From Atrichornis clamosus (lineage: Eukaryota; Chordata; Aves; Passeriformes; Menuridae): 64,000 bases of DNA. This document shows, in pieces, positions 1 through 12,352 of this stretch (positions are counted from its first letter, which is position 1; each line of letters starts with the position of its first letter). The position numbers and the translations under genes are program-made. Below the pieces are notes generated by a model that had not been told where the DNA came from, did no database searches, and saw only the letters and a program-made list of their open reading frames with translations. The stretch spans positions 124,001 through 188,000 of the forward strand of contig WBMZ01011711.1 of the NCBI GenBank assembly GCA_013400975.1, in the 5' to 3' direction.

Positions 1-399
1 CAGCCCTGTGATCTTTATTTTATTCTAATTCTTTATTACAACTTTAACCTGTCGAGCATCTCCAGGAGTTACTCCAGTTGCTGCATTCCAACAGGGAGGG
101 GTTTCTGTAGTTAAATAATGCAGGCGGGTGACTGGAGTTCAGCTGCTCCTAAGGACACGCAGGGCAGCTGCTGTGGAGGGAGCAGAGGCACTCCCGTGTG
201 CTGCATTCAGACCTGCTGTACCTCGGGTTTGGCTGCTCTGCATTATTGGAGTGGAGCAGGCCCTCTGTGGAGCAGCTTCTGGTCAAAAGAGTGGGAAGCA
301 GGAACTTAGGAAGCTGATGAGGAGAAGCCTTCAATGAGGACAAGGGGATTTAGGTAAGGAGTCAATTGAAATGAAGAACTGAAATAACAGATCAGAGCA

Positions 400-525
400 A
401 GGAGGAATGGCTTCCCACTGCCAGAGGGCAGGCTTGGGTGGGATATTGGGGAGGAAGCCTTCTCTGAGAGGGTGGATGGGCCCTGGCACAGGGTGCCCAG
501 AGAAGCTGTGGCTGCCCCATCCCTG
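400..525 (+). repeat. CR1 LINE fragment (sense), 3'-truncated
   Basis: The segment reads like the CR1 3' region in sense orientation: a phrase about a preserved 'ggatattggggaggaa', then 'ggcacagggtgcccagaga' and 'agctgtggctgccccatccc'. It stops abruptly at 525, where an antisense CR1 copy begins, so the usual 3' end is missing. It is a dead fragment with no coding capacity. Confidence 0.8.
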
Positions 526-646
526 TGGTTTGGGTTAGAAAAACCCCCTGCCCTGGGCAGGGACACCTCCCACTATCCCAGGCTGCTCCAAGCCCTGTCC
601 AGCCTGGCCTTGGACACTTCCAGGGATGGAGCAGCCACAACCTCCC
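526..646 (-). repeat. CR1 LINE fragment (antisense)
   Basis: This is the reverse orientation of the same CR1 3' region: 'tggtttgggtt' close to the element's 3' end, then 'gggcagggacacctcccac', then 'ttccagggatggagcagcc'. It abuts the sense fragment at 525/526 with no spacer, so the two form an inverted repeat whose arms pair near 503-525 and 622-646. A short internal deletion follows 'gggttag'. Confidence 0.85.
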
Positions 647-3600
647 TGTTACTTTATAAACAGCTTTTATAAAAAGCTTTTAGCTCATCTTCAGATGTGA
701 GGAAGAGTATTTCATGGATAAGGTCCCGGCAAAACAAATTGCCCATTTCCAATAACTGGGCAGCAGGAAAGGATGAACTACTGGGAGAGACACTCTGCTC
801 AAGGTGGGTATTTTAAAGTCTCTTCTCTGTCCCGACTCTGGAGATCCTGTTTGCAGCAGAGACTGCTCCCTGCTCGCAGGACTGGGTTGGTGAGCAGCGT
901 TTCTCCCTGGGCTGGCACTCTCCTCACTGCCATTCCTAAGGAATTCCTCATTCCCGCAGCAGGAGCCCTTTGAGGGAGGAGTGTTCAGCTGAGCACTGGC
1001 TGTGTTAACCAACGGGTGACTGGCACCTGTGCCAGCCTGGAAAGTCCCTCTGTGGCTGAAACGCGAAATCTCACTGTTCTATGGAGCCTGGGCTCTCAGC
1101 AGGAAGAGGGGCGGGAGCCTTCATCTCCTGCCCCGTGACAGCTCGGGGCGCTCTCAGCACGGGCTCGGTCTCTGTGTCGGGGCTCCCCTGGGTGGGAGCG
1201 GCAGCTGCTGCTGCGGGTGGGGAATGGCACAGGGAGTGTTCGCCTTGCTCCGGCAGCAGCGCCTCACGCGCCGCCGGGCCGTGATCTCAGCTGTCTCGTT
1301 CGGTACAAGTGCTAACGAGCATGCTTAGCCAATATCTATCCATGGAGCTTCATAGCTTAAAATCCCGGGTTTGCCCTAATTGAAATTTCCTCTGAACGTG
1401 ATTTATGTCACGTATATAAAAAATCAAATGTGACACCGACTAAAATACCCCTTTCCACAGTTCTAATCAGCAGCTATTAAAAAAGAAAACTGCAAAGCAC
1501 TTTAATGGCATGCTGGAAGTTAATAAAATCATTTATATTATGGCCTTTTTACTGACTAAGAAGGTAAAAAAAAAAAAATCTGTTGATTGTCTTAGTAACA
1601 CCCCATAGTGTGTGACTTGGGCAACATCATAAAACCTGCAAAGAGATTTGCTGTCTTAAAATTGATCCTGTCGTTCCACACCTAATGCTTTTATCCCAGA
1701 TTTAATGCCAGTAAATGAAACTGCTTTGGGTTAAATGCTAGGAAAATTGGAAAAGTGTTTGAGTAGCTGCTTTCAACTCATTTGGCATCAATAATTGTTG
1801 CAAGTGATGATTTACGACCTGGGTAAATAACTGGCTGTCAGGAGTGTGGACATCCTTGGGACTAAATAGAAGAATAAAAATATCATAAACTGATCAAATC
1901 ACTACTCAGGAGAAATTGGGTCAATATGTTGGGTTTGCTCTCACCTGGGCTGAGAACGAAAATACCAGAGGCACATGAGAAATGCAGCAGGTCAATAATT
2001 CTGTGGTTTAATTAGGATGAATGATTTTCCATGTGTAATAAGCCCTGAGCCCTGGCAGTCCCTTCTGGCCTGTGAGAGGGATGGTGTGCAGCGTGTGCTG
2101 GGGACGTGGTGAGGCAGAGGTGACAGAAATCCCTCTGAGTTCCTGCTGTGTGCGTGCAGGTGGCACCTTGGCGTGGAGGGGCTTCACAAACCACCCAGTG
2201 CTGTCCTTCCTGGAGATGCTGGGAGCTTCCCTTGGCTGCTGCTGGGTCACTGGTGCCAGCCCAGCAGCAGATCCCCTGTTTGAATCTCTATTTTCACAGG
2301 ATATTGCGTTTCCTGGGTACCCCTGTCTGTCTCCTGCAGCCTCTCCCTTCCCCTGGATGTGTTCCTGACGTTTTCCTGGTGATAAATCCCTCCTGCCAGG
2401 CTCCCTCTCTGGTGCAGCTGCCCGTGGCAATCCACCATTCCCAGAGCCTGCTTGAGGCTCCCGAGCACGTCCAGCTCCCAGCCCTGCCAGGGAGCTGAGC
2501 CCTGCACTTCCAGCCAGAAAATGGGCATCAAAGGGAAGCAGAGTGCAGGGTGAATGTTAGAAATAAATCATTTGGGGTTTCTTGGAGCGGGTAGGTAGCG
2601 GCCCCGAGTCAGCAGGGCTTATTTCCTCATGGAGAATCAAGATGCCCTTCTGATCATGGCTGGCAGTGCTGTAGCATCCTTCCCCCTGGGAGGACCCCAG
2701 AGGGGTTTGGGTGCGGAGGGCTGGGAGTGTTCCCTGGGCAGGGCTGGGTCTGTGCAGGCTCTCCGTGTCCAGACAACCGATGGCAAGTGTGGAACAGAAC
2801 ACCTGGATCACGTCTGGCCTGCGGAGCCTGGCTCCAGCTGGGGATGAGGCACTCCCACCTCCCCCAGGAATTTCTGATTTCGGTCGCTTGGGCACTGCTG
2901 GCAGCTCCGGTCCTGATCGGAGGGGCACCCTGAGAGTAGCAGGAAAACAGCCAAACAACCACAAGTGCTCGGATTTTGGTGGCATCAGAGCCAAGGAACG
3001 CTTGTCCGTTGCCTGGGCTCTCCCGGCCCCTCCACAGGGCTTGGGATCAGGTCCCTCTCCCACACTCCCCCCTCCATGCTCCCACTTCTTTTCCTTTGAG
3101 TCTGTTTCATCACTATGTAGTTCATGTACATATTTATCCTGTGGTGGAAAATAAATGAACCCTTTAGGTAGTATCATCTTTCTATGTGTAAAAATAATGA
3201 TTTAATCAAATCACAGTGATTTGAAGTAATAAGAGATTCATTGTAATTTGGAAAATCTCATAAAATAACTATTTATATCTCTTAGAGGTATTTGCTGAAA
3301 AAGTAATTTGCTAAAGTATGAAATATGGAGAGCATTGGGGAATCACTAAATCTTGTCACACCAGTGCAGTACTTGGCCTTGTAAGGGGTGAGAAGTGATT
3401 ATTCCTACTTTTGCATTTAAGCATCCAGAATTTTTGGTTGGGTCATCTAATTCCCGGAGCCTCTGCACCTAAAACTTTTACATTTAGCACTGTGCTTGTA
3501 AGTTGTCTTCATGTCTTTAGGCCAGAAAGATGAAGCACAGGCTGAAGTCAGAGACCACTTTTGCCTGTATTTCAGCCTGTTTAGGAATTATATTCATTCC

Positions 3601-3716
3601 AAAAAAGGGCCTAAAATGAGAGATGCATGTGAGGTTTTCCCCAGCACAGCTGGCACTGCTGGTGTTTGCAGGACAGCACTGTGGGGAGTGTGGAAATAGT
3701 CCTGACTGGTAAAAGA

Positions 3717-3851
3717 GTCCCTGGAAGTGTCCCAGGCCAGGCTGGACGGGGCTTGGAGCACCCTGGGACAGTGGGAGGTGTCCCTGCCCATGGCAGGGGT
3801 GGCACTGGATGGGCTCTAAGGTCCTTCCAACCCAAACCATTCCATGATTCT
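3717..3851 (+). repeat. CR1 LINE 3' end (sense)
   Basis: A 5'-truncated CR1 copy starting at 'tccctggaagtgtcccagg' and running through 'agtgggaggtgtccctgcc' to 'caacccaaaccattccatg' and a decayed terminal repeat. It has the usual form of a dead-on-arrival LINE insertion. Confidence 0.9.
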
Positions 3852-4503
3852 TGCTCCTGAGCAGGCTGGGAAGGAGGGCAGTAGCCAAGGTGATGCCTTT
3901 GGGAGGGTTCTCCAGGATCTTGGCCCTGTGGAGCAGCATTCCTGGGACCTGCAGTGCAGCCAGGAGGGGTGGCTGCACAGGGAACTCACCGAAATTCCTG
4001 CAGCTCTGTCCCCTGTCCCCCTGTCACTCACCTGCTTGTCCTCATCACTAGAAGGTAATGGTAAAAAATGTTCCCTTTTTGCTAGGGATCCATATTCCAG
4101 CTTGCGAATGCAGAGGGATCATTAAACAAATCAATGAGAATGTTATTATTTGTTATTAAATCTGTAAAAGTTTAGAGTAATTCATATGGAATTCTATTAC
4201 AGTTTTATCAAGACTTATTGATTTTATGTTATTAAGTTATAGAGCACTTTCCCAGAGGTCAGTGAGTTTGGCACTTGGGGAAGGTTTATTGTTTCTCTTT
4301 ATGAACCATATGTGTATTGTAGACCCTAGGACTGAATGTCCCCTTTGAAATGCTCTTTTAATTATGAGGAAAACTAATATACACAGGTTTACAGGAAAAA
4401 AGGTTAGGTTGTGTGTACCTAAACCCTGACTACTTTTCAAATATTCTTCTGACCTATCCATGTGAATATTTTCCTTAGGAAATTTTATCCTGTGGGTGGT
4501 ACT

Positions 4504-4532
4504 CATAGAATGACAGAATGGTTTGGGTCCTG
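4504..4532 (-). repeat. CR1 3' tip (antisense), very short
   Basis: Only the terminal part of an antisense CR1 is visible ('catagaatgacagaatggtt'), followed by unrelated sequence. It is either a heavily truncated insertion or an eroded one. The short length makes the call tentative. Confidence 0.5.
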
Positions 4533-7500
4533 CCCTTCTCGAGACTGCACAGAAACATTCATAAATCACTCATTTGTTTTTAATTAGCAGAAACAGGTGT
4601 CACAGGAGGTCTAACAGATTATTTACTGGAGATATGGGAAGGCCAGGTGAAGTCCCTGCCTTAGGACGAATAGAGCAGGAAAAGATGGGGGTCTCTGCCA
4701 TCACAGGACGTCTCTTTTCCTGCAACTTGATCCCTTTTATTCTGGGAAAGTTTCATTTTGAACCACAGTCGCCCTGGGAAGGGCTGGACAATCCACGGAG
4801 AGCTTGTGCAGTGGACTCAGGCACTCAGTAGAAGTGCAGTCCAGCCCTGGGGGTTTCTCCCACCCCACTTTGGTGGTTCTCTTGTGTTTTTCCGTGGTTT
4901 GGTTCTGTCCCTCAGGCTCTGGCTGCTGCCTGTCCAGCCTTACCTGGGGCTTGGCACCTGCTGGGGTCTCTGCTGTAGGAGTGACCTACTTTCAATCTGA
5001 ATAAACTGTATCGTGTCCTAGTGAGGCTGCAGGTAAAATTCTAATTTGCTTTCAGGCTGTTCCTGGAAGGCCTCGGTGGTGATTTTCCTGCTGGGTTTTT
5101 GGAGGTGACATAGGTCGTGTCTCCTGAGCTGGGGATGGAGCCGTGAGCTGCAGAGTCAGCGCTGGGAAAACACATGTCAGAGCTGGGTCACTGGTACACA
5201 GAGCCCAGGGAAGATGGATTGACCCCATTCCCAATCTCCTTTCCTATTTTAAAACAGCTGGGTTTGTGCTGTCTATTTTTATGCCCAGTGCAAGGATTGC
5301 TGTGCTAATTTAACCGTGCCAGATGGTTTTCCTGCAACTCGGCTCCATCCTGTGCTGTGCCAGCTTCTGTCACTTTCCCCACCTATTGCAGGGAGGAAAT
5401 CATTGGCTGCAGTGCCAGGAGCATTTTCCCTCTTCCAGTGGAATATTTGCAGCCATCTCTAACTGCAAACCCCAATGATGTGATGATGCAATGAGAGGGG
5501 TGGTTTGGGCTGTAAGAGCTCTTTGCTTCTGTGCTTGCAGTGCTGGACAGGCTGTAACACCCAGGAATGGGAAAAACACTCTGAGGTTCCCATCTCAGGT
5601 GGGTTTGCACTTGGAGGATGGCAGAGAATTCACCTCTGAGCTCCTCTGGGTGCAGCCGGCATTTTCAAGTCCTCTTTTCACCCGGTCTGCGTTATCCAGG
5701 TTTCAGATTTGTGTCGTTTGAACTCCTTATCAACTTCCTTAGTGAAAGGAAAATCTCTTTTTGTAACTGGGCTTGAACCGGGACTGCAGTTCTGGAAGGT
5801 TCTGTGAGGAACCCTGGCTTGAAGTGCAAGCAGAGCTCTGCTGTTGCTCACAGCTAAGCTCAGGTAACCCCGCAGCTCTGCCAGGGTCCGTGTCCCACAG
5901 ACCTGTTCGCTGTAGGACTCACACAGCGCCCTGGGGAGAAGGGGCACAGCCCCTCACTCCAGAGGGACAGCGGGGTTTGGGGAAGATCCAGTTAGATTTG
6001 GAAAGCTGTAAAACTCAGCGGGGCTTTGGGGTGCCCGGAGCCTGTGACGGGGCTGCAGGGGTGGAACGGCATCGCCTGGTTTTGGCACCTCTGTTGCAAA
6101 GGTGACAAACCTCTCCTTGCCCTGTGCCAGGAACTCTTGGCTGTGTCTCTCCAAGTGCTGTTCCTTCTGAGCACATGAGTGGATGCAGCTTCTGCCAGCT
6201 CCACAAAGGAAAGCAACACGGAAAATGACAGAAGACTTTGTGTGTGAGCGCACAGACGTGCAGCAATGTGTTTGTCCTCCTGCAAATCTCGTTTGCCAGG
6301 GAAAACCCAGAGTACAGTGGGACAGCAGCGGGATATGGGTGGTGCTGTGGGAGGTGGATGGCTGGTGGTTCCAATGGCAATTTGTATGCACAGAGGTTTC
6401 CTTAGGCTCCAGGAGTGATCCCAGCTTTGGGAGCAGTAATGGATGTTCCTGCACAACAGCCCAGGGAGGCTGCAGGGCCTGGGAAGGTCCACGTGATGGT
6501 TCTTTTATCTAAAGTTACCAATCCTTACTGGGAAAGGGGTTTTCTCAGAGTTCTGTATTGTATTGGGAAAAAATCCTTTCAAATGAGATGATCTTTGAAG
6601 GAATATGGTCTGAACTGGTAAAGGAGATTTGGGTTGCTTTTAAACTACAGAAGCTGAAGATTTGGTAGAGAAAACCCCCATGCTGGAGCAGGTCCAATTT
6701 GTGATCACAATTTAATGAACTGCCTGATTTTGTAGTAGCATTTTAAATGTTTTGGTTTGTCCTCCTGATTTGTGTCTAGATGGACTTTAATCACTAAGCA
6801 CAGGAGTGTGTTTGTGTGTATGGGGGGTGTGTGTACAGTGATACTCATTCCCACAAAAAACCCTAAATAAAGCCAAAGCAAAACGTATTTCTGGGGAGTT
6901 GCTGAGGTGCCACAGACACAGGGAATGTGGTTAAGAGCCGTGTGAAAACTAGAAATGAGTGGTTGATACTCAGCTATTTCCTAGTTCTGTGGTTTCTTTT
7001 GGTGAATGAAGGATGTGTATTTTCATAAGAAGACTCAGGGGCTTATGAAATCTTTGCTGCCCTTCAGCTCAGCTTCAGAATTCCCAATGTTCAGAATTAT
7101 TGGGTTTTTTTTTTCTTTCTGACTCTGGCACTTGGTTGCTTCAGTAACAAACTGGATCTCACAGGTCAAGGGCAGGAAACTCTCCCCCCTCCCCTGTTTC
7201 AGGATGTCTCATCCAGAACCTGGCAGATCGTGGTGGGTCACAGTCATCTCTTAGAAGTTTTGCTCTCTGAGTTTCTCTGTCCCTTTGTGAGAAGAAATTA
7301 AGGGAGAACACACGGTGCAAAGCCAGAAAGGTTTTACTGGTAACAACCTGTGAGATGAAACCACCTCCTCTGGGGAGGGCAATAGCAACATTAATTGTCT
7401 TGAGCTCAGCCCAGTATTAGCTGCTCCATATTATTTATTTTCATTCTTAATTAGTACATGCCTAATCTGTGCTTTTTCCTTATAACTTATTTTTATATCA

Positions 7501-7715
7501 ATCTGTTCTGCATTTGTCTCACCCAGTTTTATACCTGGCAGTTAGAGTCATTTCCCTGCAAGATGCAGCTGATGAGAGAACATGGATTTTCTTCTCTCCA
7601 TGGTCACCTCACGTGGACAGAGGCGTGGGGGAGGTAGCAGGGGAGTGTTTGTGTCCAGGCTGCAGCAATTCCCGTGCAGAAGAGCCAGGCCTCAGCTGTG
7701 CCCTCTCCTCCACAG

Positions 7716-7856
7716 GGTTTGACACCTACTTCACCTCCCGCACGCTGGAGAACAACAGGAGGAACGTGTGGTTTGCAGAGTACTGGGAGGAGAACTTCAA
7801 CTGCAAGCTGACCATCACTGGCTCCAAGAAGGAGGACACGGACCGTAAATGCACAG
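7716..7856 (+). CDS. GRM7: GRM7 exon A (human exon 5 by length), ligand-binding domain
   Basis: This exon encodes 47 residues of the extracellular Venus-flytrap (glutamate-binding) domain of metabotropic glutamate receptor 7. It opens in phase 1: the first two bases complete a Gly codon, then [30 protein letters not shown] and [11 protein letters not shown] follow. The run [21 protein letters not shown] identifies GRM7 among group III receptors, because GRM4 and GRM8 differ here. Splicing is canonical: acceptor CACAG before 7716 and donor gtaatt from 7857. Length is 141 bp, entering and leaving in phase 1. Compared with the human sequence I recall, Ala is replaced by Thr near the start and Ser by Thr before GSKKED. 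If the following intron were retained, the frame would continue about 35 codons to a stop near 7963. The exon lies alone between introns; the preceding exon is outside the window. Confidence 0.96.
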
Positions 7857-8220
7857 GTAATTCCTCCCTCCCCCTCCTCCTGCTCCCGTGGGCAGCTGGG
7901 GAAGGAGGCTTGGCTGGGGACAGATGGGAAAATAAATTACTTTTTAAAAAAATTTATTTGTGAAGGTTGTCGAGAAACTGGAACAGCAGCATCAGCCTTA
8001 CAGTGAAATAGAGGCCACAATAGAAGTAGATGGAAATAGTCAAAAATCACATTCTTCTATTTCTTCCTGCTTCTGGCTGTCCATCCAGCAGGGAAAGGAA
8101 TATTTTCCAAGGGGCCCAGAAACGTTTTTATTTGAGTGAAGGGTGGCTGGAGGGTGTTTTGTTACTTCGTTTTAGATGGAGAGTATTTCACAACAATTCA
8201 GGAAGAATTGAGGTGAAATG

Positions 8221-8414
8221 TGAGGGTGGGAAGGCCCTGGCACAGGGTGCCCAGAGCAGCTGTGTCTGCCCCTGGATCCCTGGAAGTGTCCAAGGTTGGA
8301 TGGGGCTTGGAGCACCCTGGGATAGTGGGAGGTGTCCCTGCCCATGGCAGGGGTGGCATTGGTTGAGGTTTAAGGTCCCTCCTGACCCAAACCATCCCGT
8401 GATTCCGTGATTCC
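8221..8414 (+). repeat. CR1 LINE 3' end (sense)
   Basis: A 194-bp CR1 tail beginning with 'tgagggtgggaaggccctgg' and ending 'caaaccatcccgtgattcc' plus a second 'gtgattcc', a remnant of the short 3' terminal repeat that CR1 carries instead of a poly(A) tail. It is 5'-truncated and non-coding. Confidence 0.92.
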
Positions 8415-11400
8415 CTGACCAGAAGACCCTGGAGAAGCATTGGGCAGAATGTGCCGATGTCTGATGGCCACCCCGCCCTGGCCTTCCCTCTCCTTTAGAT
8501 TTTCCCAGCAGCAGTTGAAATGTTTTATGTTGAATAACTGCCTTCAATTTTGATCAAAGGAAAGTAGTTCATGGGAGGATTTGTTTTTCTTTGATTGAAA
8601 ATGGATGAAAACTTCCCCTACCTCATCTCCTTGGCTTTTGGTCCCAGTTCCCAGGGGCAGTGGGAGTGTTGTGTGCAGGAACAGCACAGTTTCCACTGGG
8701 AACACACTGCTGTTACATTGGCCATTTGGAGTCTCCCCAAAAGGCTGGAATTGGACTACAAATTGCTAAGAGACATGTAGGATGATGTCCCACAGAGCCT
8801 GGTTGCCCTTGTTGTCTGTGTCGTTCCGAGGGCTGCTCGCGGCCCGGGGTGTGTGATGTAAATACGAACGTTGGTGTCCTGCCCTCAGCGGAAATGGGGC
8901 AGAAACGTTTGGGTTTGGTGAGGAGCTCGCCCTGTCCCGCTGACAGGCCGTGTTCCAGCTCCACACTGTCCCAGAGGCCAGCCCTGACCTCCCCTTCCCT
9001 CCTCTCCAGCCTGCAGCAGGCCGTGCCTCAGGAGAAGCTGCAGCCCTGCGTTGCCCCCGTGGCGGTCGGGGTGTCCCTGTGATGGAGCCGTGCTGTGGCT
9101 GATCGTCCCCACTGTTTGAAAATGGGATTGGTGACTTGCAAGGCAGGAAGGTGGGAGGCTGCAGGCCCTGGGTTTGTGAGAGCAGCAGTGCTCCTGAGCT
9201 CCAGGGAGGTGTGGGAAGTGCTCCCAATCCGAACACCCAGCGCTCCCCGCCACGGATCCTGACCCGTGTGGAGGAGTGTGGAAGGGGCTCAGGTTGAAGT
9301 GTTATCCTAGCAGGGAAGGATGCTTTGTGTGGTGAGCAGTAGAAATGTGAAAGTTCGTCTGCTTTCCCCAAGAAATTCCAGGGCACTGATGGATGGCGTG
9401 GAGATAAAGGCTTTTGTCTCTACAGAGATCTGGTGGCTGAGGCTGGGCCTGGACGCTGTCACTGCTGAGCTGTTCCTGCCCTTGGAGTGCTCTGTCAGGG
9501 GCCAGGGCAGGGATTCCAGTGCAAAGAGGCCTCACTGTCCTACTCTGCCCCTTGGAATTACGGTATTTGCCCTGGCATATTGTTGGTTGTTCTCGAGCTC
9601 TAGATCTCAGCTGCTTTCACAGAAAGAGCTTGTTTGGAGGAGCCTTCAGACTTGGCACCTCCTGTGTGTGCAGAGTCTGTGCCATCAGTGAGTATCCCAG
9701 GGTGGTATCTGTGGAGCCCTGGGTGTGGGGACTTGTGGAGGACGGATCCATGGAGCTGAGGCATCGTGGATGTCCCTGTGCTCCCAGGCATGGGGTTTGT
9801 AGTGGTGCTGGGGGTGGGTGAAGAGTGAATATTTTTCTGGCAGCACTTCAGCTGCTGAATTCCACCTTGTACAAATAAGAGCTGCCTGTTTGATACCGTG
9901 AGCATTCCACAATCTTTAAATTAAATCTCTTGTTAATGATGACTATCACCAGCTTCTCAGCAGCACTATTGTATGAGACCCTTTGAAAATGTGTTTAATC
10001 CTTCAGAAACCAAACCAAAGTCTGAATTCATCTCGTGTGAGCACCGGTGGAGTGGGATTTTGATGTCTGTCTGGGTGAATTCTATGCCATAAAAATCGTC
10101 CTAGCGATACCATTTATTCATCCCAACATATTCCCCGCGTTATGTGGAGATAACAATGGGTGCAGAAAAACCAGCTGGAGGAGAGATACTGAGAAAATGG
10201 GACGTGAAGAGCGCTGTCTGCTCCTCTCCCGAGCAGGGACGTGGTAACGTCGCCTTTGTGGAGATAAAAAGTGTGACCAGGAGTTCTTCAACCTGCATTT
10301 CACTTCTGTCATCTGAAGGAGACAGAACAAGTGGAATTGTTTCTCTCTGTGTTCTCACCACTCTGGGTCTGGGGCTTTCCTGCCTGCCTTTGTTGCAGCA
10401 TTTCTCTGCTGTGAGGATGTGCCTGAAGCAGGGACCTGGCTGCTCCCTCTCTCAGAAATCAGGATGATGAGCACTTGAGACTCGAGTGGGAAGGGGGGGT
10501 TAAATTATTTGTCATCACCTTCAAACAGATCCTTTGGAAGCAAAAAATGCTCATGTCAATAAATTGCTTTTGTGTGTTTCATCCTTGTGCTGCCATCCCA
10601 AGGCTCTCCGTTTCCAAGCCGTGGGACAGAAGTGTGTTCTCTGGAAATCACGTTGTGTTCAAGTGTCCCAGGTGTCAGCTGCTTCACTGCTGAAGGGAAC
10701 AGCCTTGTTGTGTGGCTCCTGCAGATCTCCAAGTTAAAAAAAACCAGCAAAAAAGCAACTTCTTCTCAAAGACAAGCAGAAGTGGTACAAATGGGGTTTG
10801 TACGTACTTTCCATGCCTTTGGTCTGACAGCACAGAGGCTCTCGTGGTTTCTTGCTGCCCCCAACATCCAGGTTTTAGGTTGGTTCTGCAAACTTCTCTC
10901 CCTGAGCCCTCCAGGATGTCCTGACACGTCTGTGCAGGGGAGTCACTCCCCCTGCTGCTTTTGTCTGGAGGAACTTAATGCCTTGTGAGAGTTTCCTTCT
11001 CTTCCAGAGTAATTAATAATTGAATTCCTATACTCCCATTATACAGGAGCTGCTCCTGAAGCTTGTGGTAAAACTTTCTGCCTGGCTTCTTCAGCTCAGC
11101 CTAATTGGGGGATATATTTCCCAGAATAATGTTGAAGTTGGAATTGAGATGGTGCCCATCACTTTGGCTAATTCCTTCCTGCCAATGGACTTTGGCGCTG
11201 ATTTGCTGCTCACTGGTGCTGTGGCAGGAGGGTGACACAAACTGCAGGGAACACTCCCTTCAGCCAGGCCTGTTAATTTGGGTATTTGCTTTTTTTAAAA
11301 GTCTGAAGAATATCTGACCCATGTAAATCATGACATTTTCTTTGCAGATTCTTTGCTGGTTCAGATTGGGGTTAAGCTTCTAACTGCAAAAAAATCTCTT

Positions 11401-12060
11401 CCAAAGGTAACTCAGCCTATGTGTGGGTGAAGGACAGCACACTCCCAATTTATAAATTCATGCATGTTTTTGGGTGAGCAGCTGCATTTGACTCCACATC
11501 TGGATTTATTGTGCACAATTCGTGATGTTTAATACTCAATGAAGTGGCTGTTTCAGCACAGGAAGGTGTCCTTGTTCTTGGACATTCTATTAAGATTTTA
11601 AAACCTTTATTATTTTCATATTTGGACACTGTTACATTGCTGTTGGGATTTTTTAAGTGGGTTTTGCTCAGGTTCCTCTCACAGATCTCTTCAGTGCTGA
11701 AGGTTTTCTGCCTGTGTTTGCCCAGCTGTGCTTCTGGAACTTGCTGTGGCTGATCAGGGTTGTTTGTGTGCAGCATTCCAATCCCAGATCCACATCCCTT
11801 GGCATCCATTCCTGGTGCATTGCTAATTTGGTTACAGAGCTGAGCTGAAACCACTTAAAAGCATTTTCCTTGTCAGGGCTTGAAAAGCTGATAAGTTCTG
11901 TAATCAATGAGAGCGGAGTGAGTAATGAAAAGGGCCCTGCCTGGAACTTCACTGTCTGGAAACTTCAGCTTTTTCTGCTCAAGTGTTTGCAGGATTTCAG
12001 TGCTTCCACAGGAGCTGAGATTTAAAACTGAGGGGGTTTGGTAGAGGGTGTCTCAACCAT

Positions 12061-12352
12061 CATGGAATCATGGAATGGGTTGGGTTGGGAGGGACCTTAA
12101 AGTTCATCCCATCCCACCCCTGCCATGGCAGGGACACCTCCCACTATCCCAGGGCGCTCCAAGCCCCGTCCAACCTGGCCTTGGACACTTCCAGGGATGG
12201 GGCAGCCACAGCTGCTCTGGGCACCCTGTGCCAGGGCCTCCTCACCTTTACAGCCAAGAATTTTTTCCTAACATCCAGTTTAAACCTGCTCCCTGTCAGT
12301 TTTCAGCCATTCCCCCTTGTGCTGTCCCTCCAGGCCCTTGTCCCAAGTCCCT
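12061..12352 (-). repeat. CR1 LINE 3' end (antisense), longer copy
   Basis: About 290 bp of CR1 in reverse orientation: 'catggaatcatggaatgggt' (3' end), 'gggacacctcccactatcc', 'ggcagccacagctgctctgg', then 'ttttcctaacatccagttt' and 'ccattcccccttgtgctgt' (further 5' in the element). It is one of the longest CR1 pieces in the window. No reverse-transcriptase frame remains. Confidence 0.93.

Larger units (their letters stand above)
1..7715 (+). other. GRM7: GRM7 intron upstream of exon A (3' part)
   Basis: This stretch holds no recognisable coding exon. Expected upstream GRM7 peptides are not found in any frame, so it is read as the end of the intron before exon A. It ends in a pyrimidine-rich run and the acceptor CACAG at 7711-7715. 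Recognisable contents are an inverted CR1 pair near 400-646, a CR1 tail at 3717-3851 and a CR1 tip near 4504-4532. The part at 1330-2000 is AT-rich and low in CpG. The remainder (650-3700, 3860-4500, 4540-7700) shows only unique-looking intronic sequence with small chance frames. Confidence 0.85.

Noticed and set aside
1250..1290. Similarity of cggcagcagcgcctcacg to a segment near 58102 (cggcagcggcgcctcacg)
   Set aside because: One mismatch over 18 bases is expected about once by chance in 64 kb, and the similarity does not extend.
2557..3177. 206-codon minus-strand frame
   Set aside because: No similarity recognised; GC-rich intronic sequence; likely chance.
5760..5800. Sequence gcttgaaccgggactgcag resembling a tRNA T-arm
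   Set aside because: No matching D-arm, anticodon arm or acceptor stem can be drawn around it.
8766..9386. 206-codon minus-strand frame
   Set aside because: No recognisable domain, no splice or promoter context and GC-rich chance composition.
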